DNA of 64,000 nucleotides from Streptomyces solicavernae (GTDB lineage Bacteria; Actinomycetota; Actinomycetes; Streptomycetales; Streptomycetaceae). Every line of letters starts with the position of its first letter. Position 1 is the stretch's first letter. A model generated the notes under the pieces. The model saw nothing but the letters and a program-made list of their open reading frames with translations. It was not told where the DNA came from and ran no database searches. This document shows, in pieces, positions 9,435 to 17,096 of the stretch. Location of the stretch: the NCBI RefSeq assembly GCF_029968095.1, contig NZ_JASCIR010000007.1, positions 186,001 through 250,000 on the forward strand. The letters run 5' to 3'. The position numbers and the translations under genes were made by a program.

Positions 9435-9440
9435 CCTCCT
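9435..9440 (-). promoter_or_regulatory. Consensus Shine-Dalgarno AGGAGG that selects the infC AUC start
   Basis: AGGAGG followed by ATCC and then ATC AGC GCC GAG. It is the only strong ribosome site in the region, and it points to AUC rather than the downstream GTG at 9385. Confidence 0.7.
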
Positions 9441-9516
9441 CGGTAGCACCACGCGACGGCCTGGCGGACTGCCGCGTAACGTCTCTTTTCGTAAGACCTA
9501 ACCGCGCCGGCGCACG

Positions 9517-9548
9517 AAAAATGCCCCGGAGACGATCACATGCGGGGC
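9517..9548 (-). terminator. Terminator-like hairpin in infC leader (possible attenuator)
   Basis: On the minus strand GCCCCG, a 14-nt loop, CGGGGC, then ATTTTT: a GC stem followed by a run of five U, unusual in this GC-rich genome. It sits about 85 nt before the infC start inside the presumed leader, so it would stop transcription before infC unless refolded. An overlapping mini-ORF is described separately. Confidence 0.55.
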
Positions 9549-9550
9549 TC
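9533..9550 (-). other. Five-codon ORF MEPRM overlapping the infC attenuator
   Basis: ATGGAGCCCCGCATGTGA on the minus strand encodes MEPRM and covers the 5' arm of the hairpin. Its GAGCCCCGCAT string is identical to 11 nt just inside infC (coding EPRI). No good ribosome site precedes it (GTAAGTG). It could be a leader peptide or simply RNA mimicry; coding status is unproven. Confidence 0.25.
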
Positions 9551-9839
9551 CATCACTTACCGGAGCACCGCCGCGTCGTACGCGGGGCGCAGAGGACCGC
9601 CACTCGGGGTGGCCGTCGGACCGGTGACCCGCCGCCCTGAGGGCGGTCAGGTGGGAGAGCGGAGCCTCCACTTGTGGGCCGGTTCGCCTGAAGTTCATCA
9701 GTCGTGTCCGGCCGGTCGGTTCACCAGCATACCAGCGTTCGGGGGTGCGGCAGTCACGCCGGTGGACAGCGCCTAGGCTGGTCCGGCCCGGCAGCCGCCG
9801 GACCCCTCTGTAGCAGCAGTCAGGAAGTAGAAGCAAGCC

Positions 9840-10211
9840 ATGAGCGACGCGACCCCCGCCCCCGGCGAAGACACCTCCGCCGACTTCGACGCCATGACCC
9901 GTGACATCGCGGAGGTCCCCGCGGTCGAGGTGATCGTGACGGTCGCGGTCAACCTGATGAGCGCCGCCGCCGTGAAGCTCGGCCTGACCGAGGAGGGCGA
10001 CGCGCACAAGGACCTGGACGAGGCCCGCAAGCTGGTGCACGCCCTGGCCGGACTGCTCGACGCGAGCACGACCGAGATCAGCTCGTTCCACGCCGCGCCC
10101 CTGAAGGACGGCCTGAAGTCGCTGCAGCTGGCGTTCCGCGAGGCGTCGCTCGTGTCGGACGAGCCGGGTCAGGGCCCGGGCGAGAAGTACACGGGCCCGG
10201 TCTTCGGCTGA
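9840..10211 (+). CDS. DUF1844 family protein
   Basis: 123 aa. After an acidic N-terminus (PAPGEDTSADFDAMTRDIAEV) the core VEVIVTVAVNLMSAAAVKLGLTEEG and LVHALAGLLDAS match the DUF1844 family, small actinobacterial proteins of unknown function. It is divergent from infC, an arrangement I recall as conserved in Streptomyces. An AGGAAG motif precedes the ATG. No catalytic or membrane motif is clear, although the first helix is hydrophobic. It converges on the sseB-like gene across a short tandem-repeat spacer. Confidence 0.85.
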   Translation: MSDATPAPGEDTSADFDAMTRDIAEVPAVEVIVTVAVNLMSAAAVKLGLTEEGDAHKDLDEARKLVHALAGLLDASTTEISSFHAAPLKDGLKSLQLAFREASLVSDEPGQGPGEKYTGPVFG

Positions 10212-10219
10212 GAGCTCGG

Positions 10220-10278
10220 GCGCGCGATCAGGCGCGTACGCAGGCGCGCAATCAGGCGCGCAATCAGGCGCGTACGTA
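10220..10278. repeat. Five degenerate ~12-bp tandem units between convergent genes
   Basis: Units of the type GGCGCGCAATCA and GGCGCGTACGCA repeat about five times between the DUF1844 stop and the 3' end of the sseB-like gene, the last ones running into its final codons (tail LYVRA plus stop). Confidence 0.7.
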
Positions 10279-11001
10279 GAGGGGCTCGCCCGGTGGCGTC
10301 GCCTCGGCGGGCAGGAGTGCCAGGTCGAGGCCGCGCACCAGGCGGGCCCTCAGTGTTTCGTCTGCGGCGACTGCTTCGGCGATGCGGCGGGCGGCCTCGG
10401 CGGGTACGGCGTCGGGCCCGAGGACGAGGGCGAGGGTGCCGTCGGCGCTGCCCGGCCCGAGGTGGGCGCGGAGCACGGCGGGCTCGGCGGCGACGATCGC
10501 GCGTACCGCCTCGGTGACGGCGGGGTCGGCGAGCGGGTCGGTGGAGGTGCGGCCCTCGGCGACGGCGAGCAGGGCGGGGCGGGGCAGCTCGAAGGGCACG
10601 GGTCCTGCGACGTCTAGGACGATCGTGTCGGCCTTCTCGTGCACGGCGGCCTGCACGGCCTGGTGCAGGGGTACGGCGACGGGGCGGGCCTCGGGGTCCC
10701 ACAGGGCGAGGGCCTGGGTGGACGTGAAGGCGGGCAGGGCGCTGCGGCCGCCGGCCTTGAGGATGGGCACGGCCATGTCGCTGGTCTTCTCGCGGCGCAG
10801 GCCGTTCTCGTCCTCCTCGACCTCTCCCAGTACGGCTACGACGGGTACGAGGAGCCGGGTGCCCGGCAGGTTCTCCAGGACGGCGCGGCCGCTCGCAGGG
10901 GAACGGTCCCCGGCCCAGGCCGCGAGGGCCGCGCTCAGCTGCGGGTCGGCGGAGCCGTCGTCGTCGGGGAAGCCGGAGTCCGGGATGTTCTTGTTCGCCA
11001 C
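10264..11001 (-). CDS. SseB-family protein
   Basis: 245 aa from GTG 11001 (VANKNIPDSGFPDDDG), chosen because GAGGAC sits just upstream and the longer frame reads backwards through the protease gene. Features are an N-terminal SseB domain (about 60-140, RLLVPVVAVLGEVEEDENGLRREKTSDMAVPIL, then ALPAFTSTQALALWDPEARPV) and a C-terminal Ala-rich region. The E. coli SseB name refers to enhanced serine sensitivity; molecular function is unknown. In Streptomyces it is usually found next to the mycosin-like protease, as here, but the 25-nt gap does not prove an operon. Confidence 0.85.
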   Translation of the reverse strand: MANKNIPDSGFPDDDGSADPQLSAALAAWAGDRSPASGRAVLENLPGTRLLVPVVAVLGEVEEDENGLRREKTSDMAVPILKAGGRSALPAFTSTQALALWDPEARPVAVPLHQAVQAAVHEKADTIVLDVAGPVPFELPRPALLAVAEGRTSTDPLADPAVTEAVRAIVAAEPAVLRAHLGPGSADGTLALVLGPDAVPAEAARRIAEAVAADETLRARLVRGLDLALLPAEATPPGEPLYVRA

Positions 11002-11026
11002 GGTCCTCGACCCTACCGGGGGCGGT

Positions 11027-12277
11027 TCAGTAGGCGTCGGGGCGGCCGCGCCACAGGACGACGGCCGCGACCAGGCAGACCGCGCCGAGGCTGCCCGCGA
11101 GCGGGCCGAGCCAGGCGGCGGAGTCGTCGGGGTCGGCGTCGGGGCCGCTGCCGAAGTACTGGTCCGCGTACCCGGCCGGGGTCGGCTTCCCGGGCCCCAG
11201 GTTGCCGCCCTCCTCGATGGCGGCGGCGGGGTCGACCAGGCCGTAGCCGCGGGAGTCGTCACGGCCGCCGTCCGGGGCGTTCCGGGCGGTGTCCTCAAGG
11301 AGCCGCTTGATCTGGGCGGGCCGGAGGTTCGGGTGGGCGGAGCGGACCAGGGCGACGGCACCGGAGACGAAGGCGGAGGCGGCGCTGGTGCCCCAGCCGC
11401 GGTAGTACTCGCGGTCCGGGTCGGCGATGACGATGTCCTTGCCGGGCGCGCTGACCGTGGCGTACCAGCGGCGGGTGGAGAAGGGGGCGCGGTCGCCGTA
11501 CCGGTCGACGGCGGCGACGGCGATGACGCCCGGGTAGGCGGCCGGGTACGAGATGTGGTCGCCCTCCTCGCCGCCGTTGCCGGCCGAGGCGACCACGACG
11601 ACGCCCTTCTTCAGTGCGTACTGGACGGCGGCGTCCTCGGTGGCGTCGGCGTGGGCGGACTCGCTGTCGTCGCCGAGGGACATGTTGATGACGTCGGCGC
11701 CGTGGTCGGTGGCCCAGCGGATGCCTTCGGCGAGGGCGCCGGAGCGGGTGGAGCGGGCCTTCTTGCGGGACTTGTCGCCGTCTTCGAGGATCACCCGCAC
11801 GGGGAGGATCTTGGCCTCGGGCGCGATGCCGAGCACGCCCTCGTCGTTCCCGGAGCCATGGCCGTGACCTGCGATGATCCCGGCCATCGCGGTGCCGTGC
11901 CGGGCCCAGGGGCGGTCGCCGCGGCCGGCGCCGAAGCCGATCATGTCCTTGCCGGGCAGGACGTTGTCCGCGAGGTCGGGGTGCTGGTCGTCGACGCCGG
12001 TGTCGAGGACGGCGACGGTGACGCCCGCGCCGCGCGTGCTCTGCCAGGCCTCGGCGGTGTTGAGCGCGCCCAGGCCCCACTGCTGGGTGCGGATCCCGTC
12101 GGCGCGGGCGGTGGCGGCGGGCAGCAGAGCGAGCGCGGCGGCGGCGAGGAGCGTGCCGCCCTTGCGCAGCGGGCCGAGCCGACGGGGCCTGGTTCTCGTA
12201 CGGGCGCTCATGTTTGCCGTACGGGTGTTTGCCGTACGGGCGCTTGTCGTACGGGCGCTTGTCGTACGGGCGCTCAT
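11027..12277 (-). CDS. S8 serine protease, type VII secretion-associated mycosin type
   Basis: 416 aa from ATG 12277; an in-frame ATG at 12211 would give 394 aa. A signal segment (LLAAAALALLPAATARA) precedes the subtilase domain with Asp92 (AVLDTGV), His127 (ARHGTAMAG), oxyanion Asn234 (SAGNGG) and Ser298 (GWGTSAASA). A C-terminal membrane helix (LAGSLGAVCLVAAVVLW) then a short basic tail anchor it outside. This is the mycosin layout; no ESX genes lie in the window. The start ATG overlaps the upstream gene's stop (ATGA). The region between the two ATGs is a 15-bp tandem repeat encoding SARTT/SARTA units, which duplicates the start. Confidence 0.9.
   Translation of the reverse strand: MSARTTSARTTSARTANTRTANMSARTRTRPRRLGPLRKGGTLLAAAALALLPAATARADGIRTQQWGLGALNTAEAWQSTRGAGVTVAVLDTGVDDQHPDLADNVLPGKDMIGFGAGRGDRPWARHGTAMAGIIAGHGHGSGNDEGVLGIAPEAKILPVRVILEDGDKSRKKARSTRSGALAEGIRWATDHGADVINMSLGDDSESAHADATEDAAVQYALKKGVVVVASAGNGGEEGDHISYPAAYPGVIAVAAVDRYGDRAPFSTRRWYATVSAPGKDIVIADPDREYYRGWGTSAASAFVSGAVALVRSAHPNLRPAQIKRLLEDTARNAPDGGRDDSRGYGLVDPAAAIEEGGNLGPGKPTPAGYADQYFGSGPDADPDDSAAWLGPLAGSLGAVCLVAAVVLWRGRPDAY
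12205..12277 (-). repeat. 15-bp tandem repeat at the protease start codon
   Basis: About five copies of a GTACGGGCGCTTGTC-type unit occupy the first 22 codons of the protease frame and recreate ATG-AGC-GCC-CGT at both ends. The unit is in frame, so copy changes keep the frame. Confidence 0.75.
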
Positions 12278-13788
12278 GCGGGCTCCTCCTCCGAGGCCGC
12301 CTTGGCCGTCTTGCGCAGGGCCCGCTCCACCTGGTCGGCGAGTCCCTTCGCCTCGTGGCCGAGGCCGGACTGGGCGGGGGCACTGGTGGCGCCGGACTTC
12401 ATGGCCTCGGCGGCGGGCTCGGGCGCGGACACCTCGCGGCCGTCGGCGAAGCCGGAGACGGCGTAGACGACGACGGGCGCGTCGGTGAGCACCGAGACCG
12501 TCCAGCTGGCGCGCTGCTCGTCCCCGAAGCCGGCGGCGACGGTGCCCTTCTTCGCGTACGGGCGTGGCATCAGGTCGTCGCGCTTGTCCAGGCCCTCCTC
12601 GGTGAAGCGGGTGCGCAGGGAGCCCATCGAGGCGGCGTCGGCCTTGGTGAAGATCATGCCGACGGTGGTGACATAGCTGCGGGTGGCGTCGGTGTACGTG
12701 GCGCGCAACAGGCGTTCGCAGCCGACGGGTTGGAGGGCCTTGCGCAGGAGCGGGTCCAGGGCGTCCTTGCAGCCGCTGTCGGGGGCGACGGCGATACGGG
12801 TCCAGACGCGGTCGGCGCCGCCGGGGCCCGCGCCGTCGCCCTTGATGCGGGGCGGGAAGAGCGTGTCGACCTCGGCGTTGTGCCAGGCCGCACCGGCGGC
12901 GGTGTAGACGCGCTCGGCGCTGGGGGCGCCGTCGGCCTCGCCGGTGAGCCAACTCCCGGTCACCGCACCGCCGATGAGGCCGAAGCCGAGCACCAGGCAG
13001 GCGGCGACGGCGGCGAGCCGGGGCTTGCTGCGGGCCGGGACGGGGCGCAGCCGCGCGGTCCGGTCGTCGAAGACGGCGGGCCGGCCGAAGTGGAGGGGCC
13101 GCCCGGCACCGGGCTGCGGCGTGAGGTCGACGGAGCCGACGGGCCGCCGCGGCGGCACCGGCGGCTGGGGTGGCGCCTGCGGTGGCGGCTGGGGCGCCGC
13201 CTGCGGCTCGGGCCGGGGCGGCTGCGGGTGGCGGGGGGCCTCGGGGGGCAGGGGTGCGGAGCCGGTACGGCGTACGGGCTGCTGCTGCTCGCCGGGTGCC
13301 GGAGGCACGGGGCGCAGCCGCGCGGTGGTCTCGGCGGGACTGGGTGCGGGGGCTGCGGGCGCCGGGCCAACGGGCTTGGGGCCAGGGGGCGTTGGGCTTG
13401 CGGGCGTTGGGCCTGGGGAGGCCGGGCCTGGGGAGGCCGGGCCCGCGGGCTGCGTCGGGATACTGCCGGTGCCGTCGGGGCGCGGCGCGCCTCCGGTGCC
13501 GCCGGAACCCGGTACTCCTCCGGTGCCGCCGGAACCCTGCGGCACGGGCGGCGGACCGGCGGGACGCGGGGGCGTGGCCGGGGCACCAGGACCGTTCGCA
13601 GGCGCAGGCCCAGGCCCAGGCCCAAGCCCAGGCGCAGGCGGCGCCACCGGAGCGCCCGGATCGGCGCCCTGGACCGGGGTAACGGTCTCGGTGCGGGGCG
13701 GCTCGTCCGGGAGGCGGGTCGACGGGTTGGGCGGGGGTGGCGAGGAGGGGCACGGGGGGACACCGGCGCGGCGCGCGTCTGTGCTCAT
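12274..13788 (-). CDS. Pro-rich single-pass membrane protein, function unknown
   Basis: 504 aa from ATG 13788 (MSTDARRAGVPPCP). The first ~250 residues are extremely Pro/Ala/Gly-rich with repeats such as GSGGTGG and PGPASPGPTPASP. A single membrane helix (LAAVAACLVLGFGLIGGAVTGSW) then exposes a C-terminal domain of ~220 aa with two Cys (DSGCKDALDP, PVGCERLL), consistent with a disulfide outside the cell. Its stop overlaps the mycosin-type protease start (ATGA), so the two are co-translated and probably act together at the envelope. The opposite-strand open frames here are by-products of the GC-rich repeats. I do not recognise the ectodomain. Confidence 0.8.
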   Translation of the reverse strand: MSTDARRAGVPPCPSSPPPPNPSTRLPDEPPRTETVTPVQGADPGAPVAPPAPGLGPGPGPAPANGPGAPATPPRPAGPPPVPQGSGGTGGVPGSGGTGGAPRPDGTGSIPTQPAGPASPGPASPGPTPASPTPPGPKPVGPAPAAPAPSPAETTARLRPVPPAPGEQQQPVRRTGSAPLPPEAPRHPQPPRPEPQAAPQPPPQAPPQPPVPPRRPVGSVDLTPQPGAGRPLHFGRPAVFDDRTARLRPVPARSKPRLAAVAACLVLGFGLIGGAVTGSWLTGEADGAPSAERVYTAAGAAWHNAEVDTLFPPRIKGDGAGPGGADRVWTRIAVAPDSGCKDALDPLLRKALQPVGCERLLRATYTDATRSYVTTVGMIFTKADAASMGSLRTRFTEEGLDKRDDLMPRPYAKKGTVAAGFGDEQRASWTVSVLTDAPVVVYAVSGFADGREVSAPEPAAEAMKSGATSAPAQSGLGHEAKGLADQVERALRKTAKAASEEEPA

Positions 13789-13825
13789 GCACCCCCCGTC
13801 CTCGAACTCGGGCCCTGCTCGATCC

Positions 13826-13905
13826 CCACCGGAGACTTCCGCCGGGACAGCCGTCGGAGACTTCCGCCGGAGACAGCCGCCGGAGACAGCCATCGGAGAC
13901 AGACC
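13826..13905. repeat. Degenerate ~15-bp repeats (CGGAGACAGCCG type) upstream of membrane protein
   Basis: The strings CCGGAGACTTCCGCC and CCGGAGACAGCCG recur about six times in 80 nt between the divergent genes at 13788 (minus) and 14036 (plus). They may disturb or form part of the promoter region. Confidence 0.65.
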
Positions 13906-14035
13906 CGTTCTTCCCTGCCTGCGCGTCACTCTACGGGCTGATGCAGGTCGGGCGGGAACCCGTCCGAAGGCCACGGGGCGATCTGTCCGGATCATCCCCC
14001 TACCGCCGGGTAGAGCAGTCTGGCAGGCTGCGCCC

Positions 14036-15244
14036 ATGACGGCTCTCGCTGCAGATCGCGCCCGTTACGACCGGGCCACCGCCCACCTCGACGCCCCCGT
14101 GGCCGTCGTGGACCTGGAGGCGTTCGACGCCAATGCCGCGGACCTCGTGCGCCGCGCGGGCGGCAAGCCGATCCGGGTGGCGAGCAAGTCGGTGCGCTGC
14201 CGTGCGCTGCTCGAACGGGCCCTGGCGAAGGACGGGTTCGCGGGCGTCATGTCGTTCACGCTGGCCGAGTCGCTGTGGCTGGCCCGCTCGGGCTTCGATG
14301 ACGTGCTCCTCGCGTACCCCTCCGCGGACCGTACGGGCTTCGCGGAGCTGACCGCCGACCCGAAGCTGGCCGCGGCGGTCACGGTGATGGTGGACGATCA
14401 GGCGCAGCTGCGCCTGATCGACGAGGCGCGCGGCGGCGGCCGCGGGCGTGAAGAGGTGCGCGTCTGCCTGGAGTTGGACACGGCCCTGAAGCTGCTCGGC
14501 GGCCGGGTGCGGATCGGCGCGCTCCGCTCGCCGCTGCACTCCCCCGCGCAAGTCGCCGAGTTGGCCCGCGCGGTGGCGCGGAGGCCGGGGTTCCGCCTGG
14601 TGGGCGTGATGGCGTACGAGGGGCATGTGGCCGGGGTCGGCGATCTGCTGGCGGGGCGGCCGGTGCGGTCGCGGGCGATCCGGGCGATGCAGGCGGCGGC
14701 GCGGCGGGAGCTGGCGGTGCGGCGGGCGGAAGTGGTGCGCGCGGTGCGTGCCGTCGTACCGGATCTGGAGTTCGTGAACGGCGGCGGCACGGGCAGCGTG
14801 CAGCACACGGCGGCGGAGGCGGCGGTCACGGAGATCGCGGCGGGCTCGGGGTTCTACGTGCCGCGGCTCTTCGACAACTACACGTCGTTCAGCGGCCGTC
14901 CGGCGGCGCTGTTCGCGCAGCCCGTCGTGCGCAGGCCCGGCGTGGGGGTGGTGACGGTGCTCGGCGGCGGCTATCCGGCGTCGGGTGCGGCGGGCCGCGA
15001 CCGCTCGCCGGTGCCGTACCTGCCTCAGGGGCTGCGGTACGACCCGCAGGAGGGCGCCGGCGAGGTGCAGACGCCGCTGCTCGGCTCGCCCGCGGACGAC
15101 CTGCTGATCGGCGACAAGGTGTGGTTCCGGCACGCCAAGGCGGGCGAGCTGTGCGAGCGCTTCGAGCAGCTGCACCTGGTCGAGGGCGACCGGGTCACGG
15201 CGACGGTGCCGACGTACCGGGGCGAGGGCCGAACGTTCCTGTGA
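14036..15244 (+). CDS. PLP-dependent amino acid aldolase/deaminase (D-threonine aldolase-like)
   Basis: 402 aa from ATG 14036. The N-terminal alanine-racemase-like barrel has APVAVVDLEAFDANAADLVRRAGGKPIRVASKSVRC, where the Lys in RVASKS is the expected pyridoxal-phosphate Lys. GVMSFTLAES, GVMAYEGHVAG and FVNGGGTGS are further barrel motifs. The C-terminal beta domain carries the likely metal site (IGDKVWFRHAKAGELCERF). The family cleaves beta-hydroxy-D-amino acids or deaminates D-Ser-like substrates; which one cannot be decided here. It stands alone, divergent from the Pro-rich membrane protein and convergent with the DUF2510 gene across a 7-bp microsatellite. Confidence 0.87.
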   Translation: MTALAADRARYDRATAHLDAPVAVVDLEAFDANAADLVRRAGGKPIRVASKSVRCRALLERALAKDGFAGVMSFTLAESLWLARSGFDDVLLAYPSADRTGFAELTADPKLAAAVTVMVDDQAQLRLIDEARGGGRGREEVRVCLELDTALKLLGGRVRIGALRSPLHSPAQVAELARAVARRPGFRLVGVMAYEGHVAGVGDLLAGRPVRSRAIRAMQAAARRELAVRRAEVVRAVRAVVPDLEFVNGGGTGSVQHTAAEAAVTEIAAGSGFYVPRLFDNYTSFSGRPAALFAQPVVRRPGVGVVTVLGGGYPASGAAGRDRSPVPYLPQGLRYDPQEGAGEVQTPLLGSPADDLLIGDKVWFRHAKAGELCERFEQLHLVEGDRVTATVPTYRGEGRTFL

Positions 15245-15298
15245 CGTCTGACGCCTGACACCTGACGCCTGACACCTGACACCTGACACCTGACACCT
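15244..15298. repeat. 7-bp tandem repeat (CTGACAC/CTGACGC) between convergent stops
   Basis: About eight head-to-tail copies of a 7-mer (TGACGCC and TGACACC) fill the whole gap between the aldolase stop and the DUF2510 stop; the last copy supplies the TAG of the minus-strand gene. Each unit contains TGA, so it offers stops in successive frames. Confidence 0.85.
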
Positions 15299-16217
15299 AG
15301 CGCGTGGAGCGGATCCCGCGGGTGATCTCGTCGATGGCGGAGAGCGGCGGGCCGTCCGGGCCCGCGTCGAAGGCGAAGCGGACGACGATCATGCTGCCCG
15401 CGCGGCCCGAGGGAGCCGGGAAGGCCAGCGACTGCACGTAGCCGCCGGGCCCGGACTCGGTGGTGACCCGCCAGCGCACGAAGTGGCCCTCGGCGCCCGC
15501 GACCTCGACGCGGCCGGAGTCGACCTCGCGGTGACTCTTCATGCCGTTGTACGGGCGGCGCCCAATGATGTCGCGGTCGTACGCGCGCTCCGCGGCCTCG
15601 GCGATGTCCTGCTCGGCGACGCCGCGGGCGGAGGCGCCGCCGTCGACGGTCACGGAGTGGGTGCCGACCCGGCCGGAGTGGCAGAAACCGCTGGTGCCGG
15701 GGCAGTCGTACGCGTCCTCGGTGACGGCAGTGGGCACCCGTTCGGCGGGGCGTTCGTCCCGCTTCCAGCCGTCGAGGAGGGGCAGGGATATGCCGTTCAG
15801 CTGGTCGACGAGGGTGTCCGGGTCGTCGGCCGGGCTCGCCGTGCCGGGCTCGGGGCTGGGGGAGGCGGGCTCGGTCTCCGGGTCCGTTGAGGGGTGCGGG
15901 GCGGATTCGGACGGCGCGGATTCGGACGGGGCGGATTCGGACGGCGCCGGGCCGGGGCCGCCGCCCTCGCCGCCGAGGACGAAGACGCCGGTGACGAGGG
16001 AGGCGACGAGCACCAGTCCGGCGGCGCCGAGTGCGACGGCCTTGGACCGGCCCGACGCCTCCCCGGCCGTGGCGGCGGCCTGCGGTGGGGCGGCGGGGAC
16101 CGCGCCCGGGGCGTCCGCGGCACGGGTGTGCTCGGTCCACCGGGCGCCGTCCCACCAGCGCTCCAGGGACGGTGCCGCAGGGTCCGGGTACCAGCCGGGC
16201 GGGGTCGTCATGCTCAT
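15297..16217 (-). CDS. DUF2510-containing membrane protein
   Basis: 306 aa. The N-terminal DUF2510 motif is clear (PPGWYPDPAAPSLERWWDGARWTEH, residues ~5-30). One membrane helix follows (AVALGAAGLVLVASLVTGVFVLGG), then an acidic/Ser-rich linker with repeated SESAP units, then an extracellular domain of ~180 aa containing a probable disulfide (YDCPGTSGFCHSG). Function is unknown; DUF2510 is common in actinobacterial membrane proteins. The TAG stop lies in the microsatellite, so the C-terminus may vary between strains. Confidence 0.82.
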   Translation of the reverse strand: MSMTTPPGWYPDPAAPSLERWWDGARWTEHTRAADAPGAVPAAPPQAAATAGEASGRSKAVALGAAGLVLVASLVTGVFVLGGEGGGPGPAPSESAPSESAPSESAPHPSTDPETEPASPSPEPGTASPADDPDTLVDQLNGISLPLLDGWKRDERPAERVPTAVTEDAYDCPGTSGFCHSGRVGTHSVTVDGGASARGVAEQDIAEAAERAYDRDIIGRRPYNGMKSHREVDSGRVEVAGAEGHFVRWRVTTESGPGGYVQSLAFPAPSGRAGSMIVVRFAFDAGPDGPPLSAIDEITRGIRSTR

Positions 16218-16261
16218 CCGCCCACCTTAAGCCGGGCCCGCGCGGCCGGGAGAGAGCCCTC

Positions 16262-16304
16262 GGGCCCCGTACGAGCAGGGCTTCCCCCCGCCCGTACGGG
16301 GCCC
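16262..16304 (-). terminator. Terminator of the glnA4 operon
   Basis: Perfect 12-bp stem GGGCCCCGTACG / CGTACGGGGCCC with a 19-nt loop, just past the SDR stop. Confidence 0.78.
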
Positions 16305-16313
16305 TCGGAGGGG

Positions 16314-17096
16314 CTACAGCGGGGTGACGTACGCGCCCGCGATGCCGCCGTCGACGAGGAAGTCCGTGGCGTTCACGAACGAGGAGTCGTCGCTGGCGAG
16401 GAACGCGACCGCCGCGGCGATCTCCTCGGCCTCGGCGAAGCGGCCCACCGGCACGTGCACGAGGCGGCGCTCGGCCCGCTCCGGGTCCTTGGCGAACAGC
16501 TCCTGAAGGAGCGGGGTGTTGACCGGGCCCGGGCACAGCGCGTTGACGCGGATGCCCTCGCGGGCGAACTGCACGCCCAGCTCGCGGGACATGGCGAGGA
16601 CGCCGCCCTTGGACGCGGTGTACGAGATCTGCGAGGTGGCCGCGCCCATCCGCGCCACGAACGACGCGGTGTTGATGATGGAGCCGCGGCGCTGCTCGCG
16701 CATGTACGGGATGGCCGCCTTGCAGCACAGGTAGACCGAGGTGAGGTTGACCTCCTGGACGCGCTTCCACGCCTCCAGGCCGGTCTCCAGGATCGAGTCG
16801 TCGTCGGGCGGGGAGATGCCGGCGTTGTTGAAGGCGATGTCGACGCTGCCGTACGTGTCGTACGCCGTCTTGAACAGGGCCTCGACCTGCTCGGCGTCGG
16901 TGACGTCGACCTGCACGAAGGTGCCGCCGGTCTCCTCGGCTGCGGCCTTGCCGGCGGCCGGGTCGATGTCGGCGCACACCACGTTGGCGCCCTCGGCGGC
17001 GAGGCGGCGGGCGGTGGCGAGGCCGATGCCGCTGCCGGCTCCGGTGACGACGGCGGTACGGCCGACGAGGCGGCGGCAGATGTTCTGGTCAGTCAC
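16314..17096 (-). CDS. Short-chain dehydrogenase/reductase (ethanolamine-type operon)
   Basis: 260 aa from GTG 17096, which overlaps the aldehyde dehydrogenase stop by 4 nt (GTGA). Rossmann motif VVTGAGSGIGLATARR, an acidic residue after beta-2 (CADIDP) indicating NAD preference, NNAG, and the catalytic Ser-Tyr-Lys set (NTASFVARMG, YTASK). Last gene of a coupled three-gene operon with a GlnA4-like ligase and an aldehyde dehydrogenase. In this setting it would suit oxidation of the alcohol of gamma-glutamylethanolamide to the aldehyde, a step absent from polyamine catabolism. The substrate assignment is inference. Confidence 0.85.
   Translation of the reverse strand: MTDQNICRRLVGRTAVVTGAGSGIGLATARRLAAEGANVVCADIDPAAGKAAAEETGGTFVQVDVTDAEQVEALFKTAYDTYGSVDIAFNNAGISPPDDDSILETGLEAWKRVQEVNLTSVYLCCKAAIPYMREQRRGSIINTASFVARMGAATSQISYTASKGGVLAMSRELGVQFAREGIRVNALCPGPVNTPLLQELFAKDPERAERRLVHVPVGRFAEAEEIAAAVAFLASDDSSFVNATDFLVDGGIAGAYVTPL

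Larger units (their letters stand above)
9431..9839. other. Intergenic region: infC leader and divergent promoters
   Basis: 409 nt without a protein gene of ordinary size, between infC (minus) and the DUF1844 gene (plus). It holds the infC Shine-Dalgarno site, a terminator-like hairpin at 9517-9548, a five-codon ORF (MEPRM) overlapping it, a second hairpin CCGCCCTCAGGGCGG near 9632-9647, and candidate -10 elements TATGCT (9726-9731, minus) and TAGGCT (near 9774, plus). The infC leader would be roughly 290 nt if the TATGCT is used. Confidence 0.55.

Noticed and set aside
9840..10211. Minus-strand frames opposite the DUF1844 gene
   Set aside because: No conserved features; the plus-strand frame matches the DUF1844 core.
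11027..14037. Very long Arg/Pro-rich frames across the protease and membrane protein genes
   Set aside because: Low-complexity products of GC-rich repeats; the frames with subtilase motifs and signal peptide are the real ones.
15244..15298. CRISPR-like spaced repeats
   Set aside because: Units are 7 bp with no spacers; it is a microsatellite.
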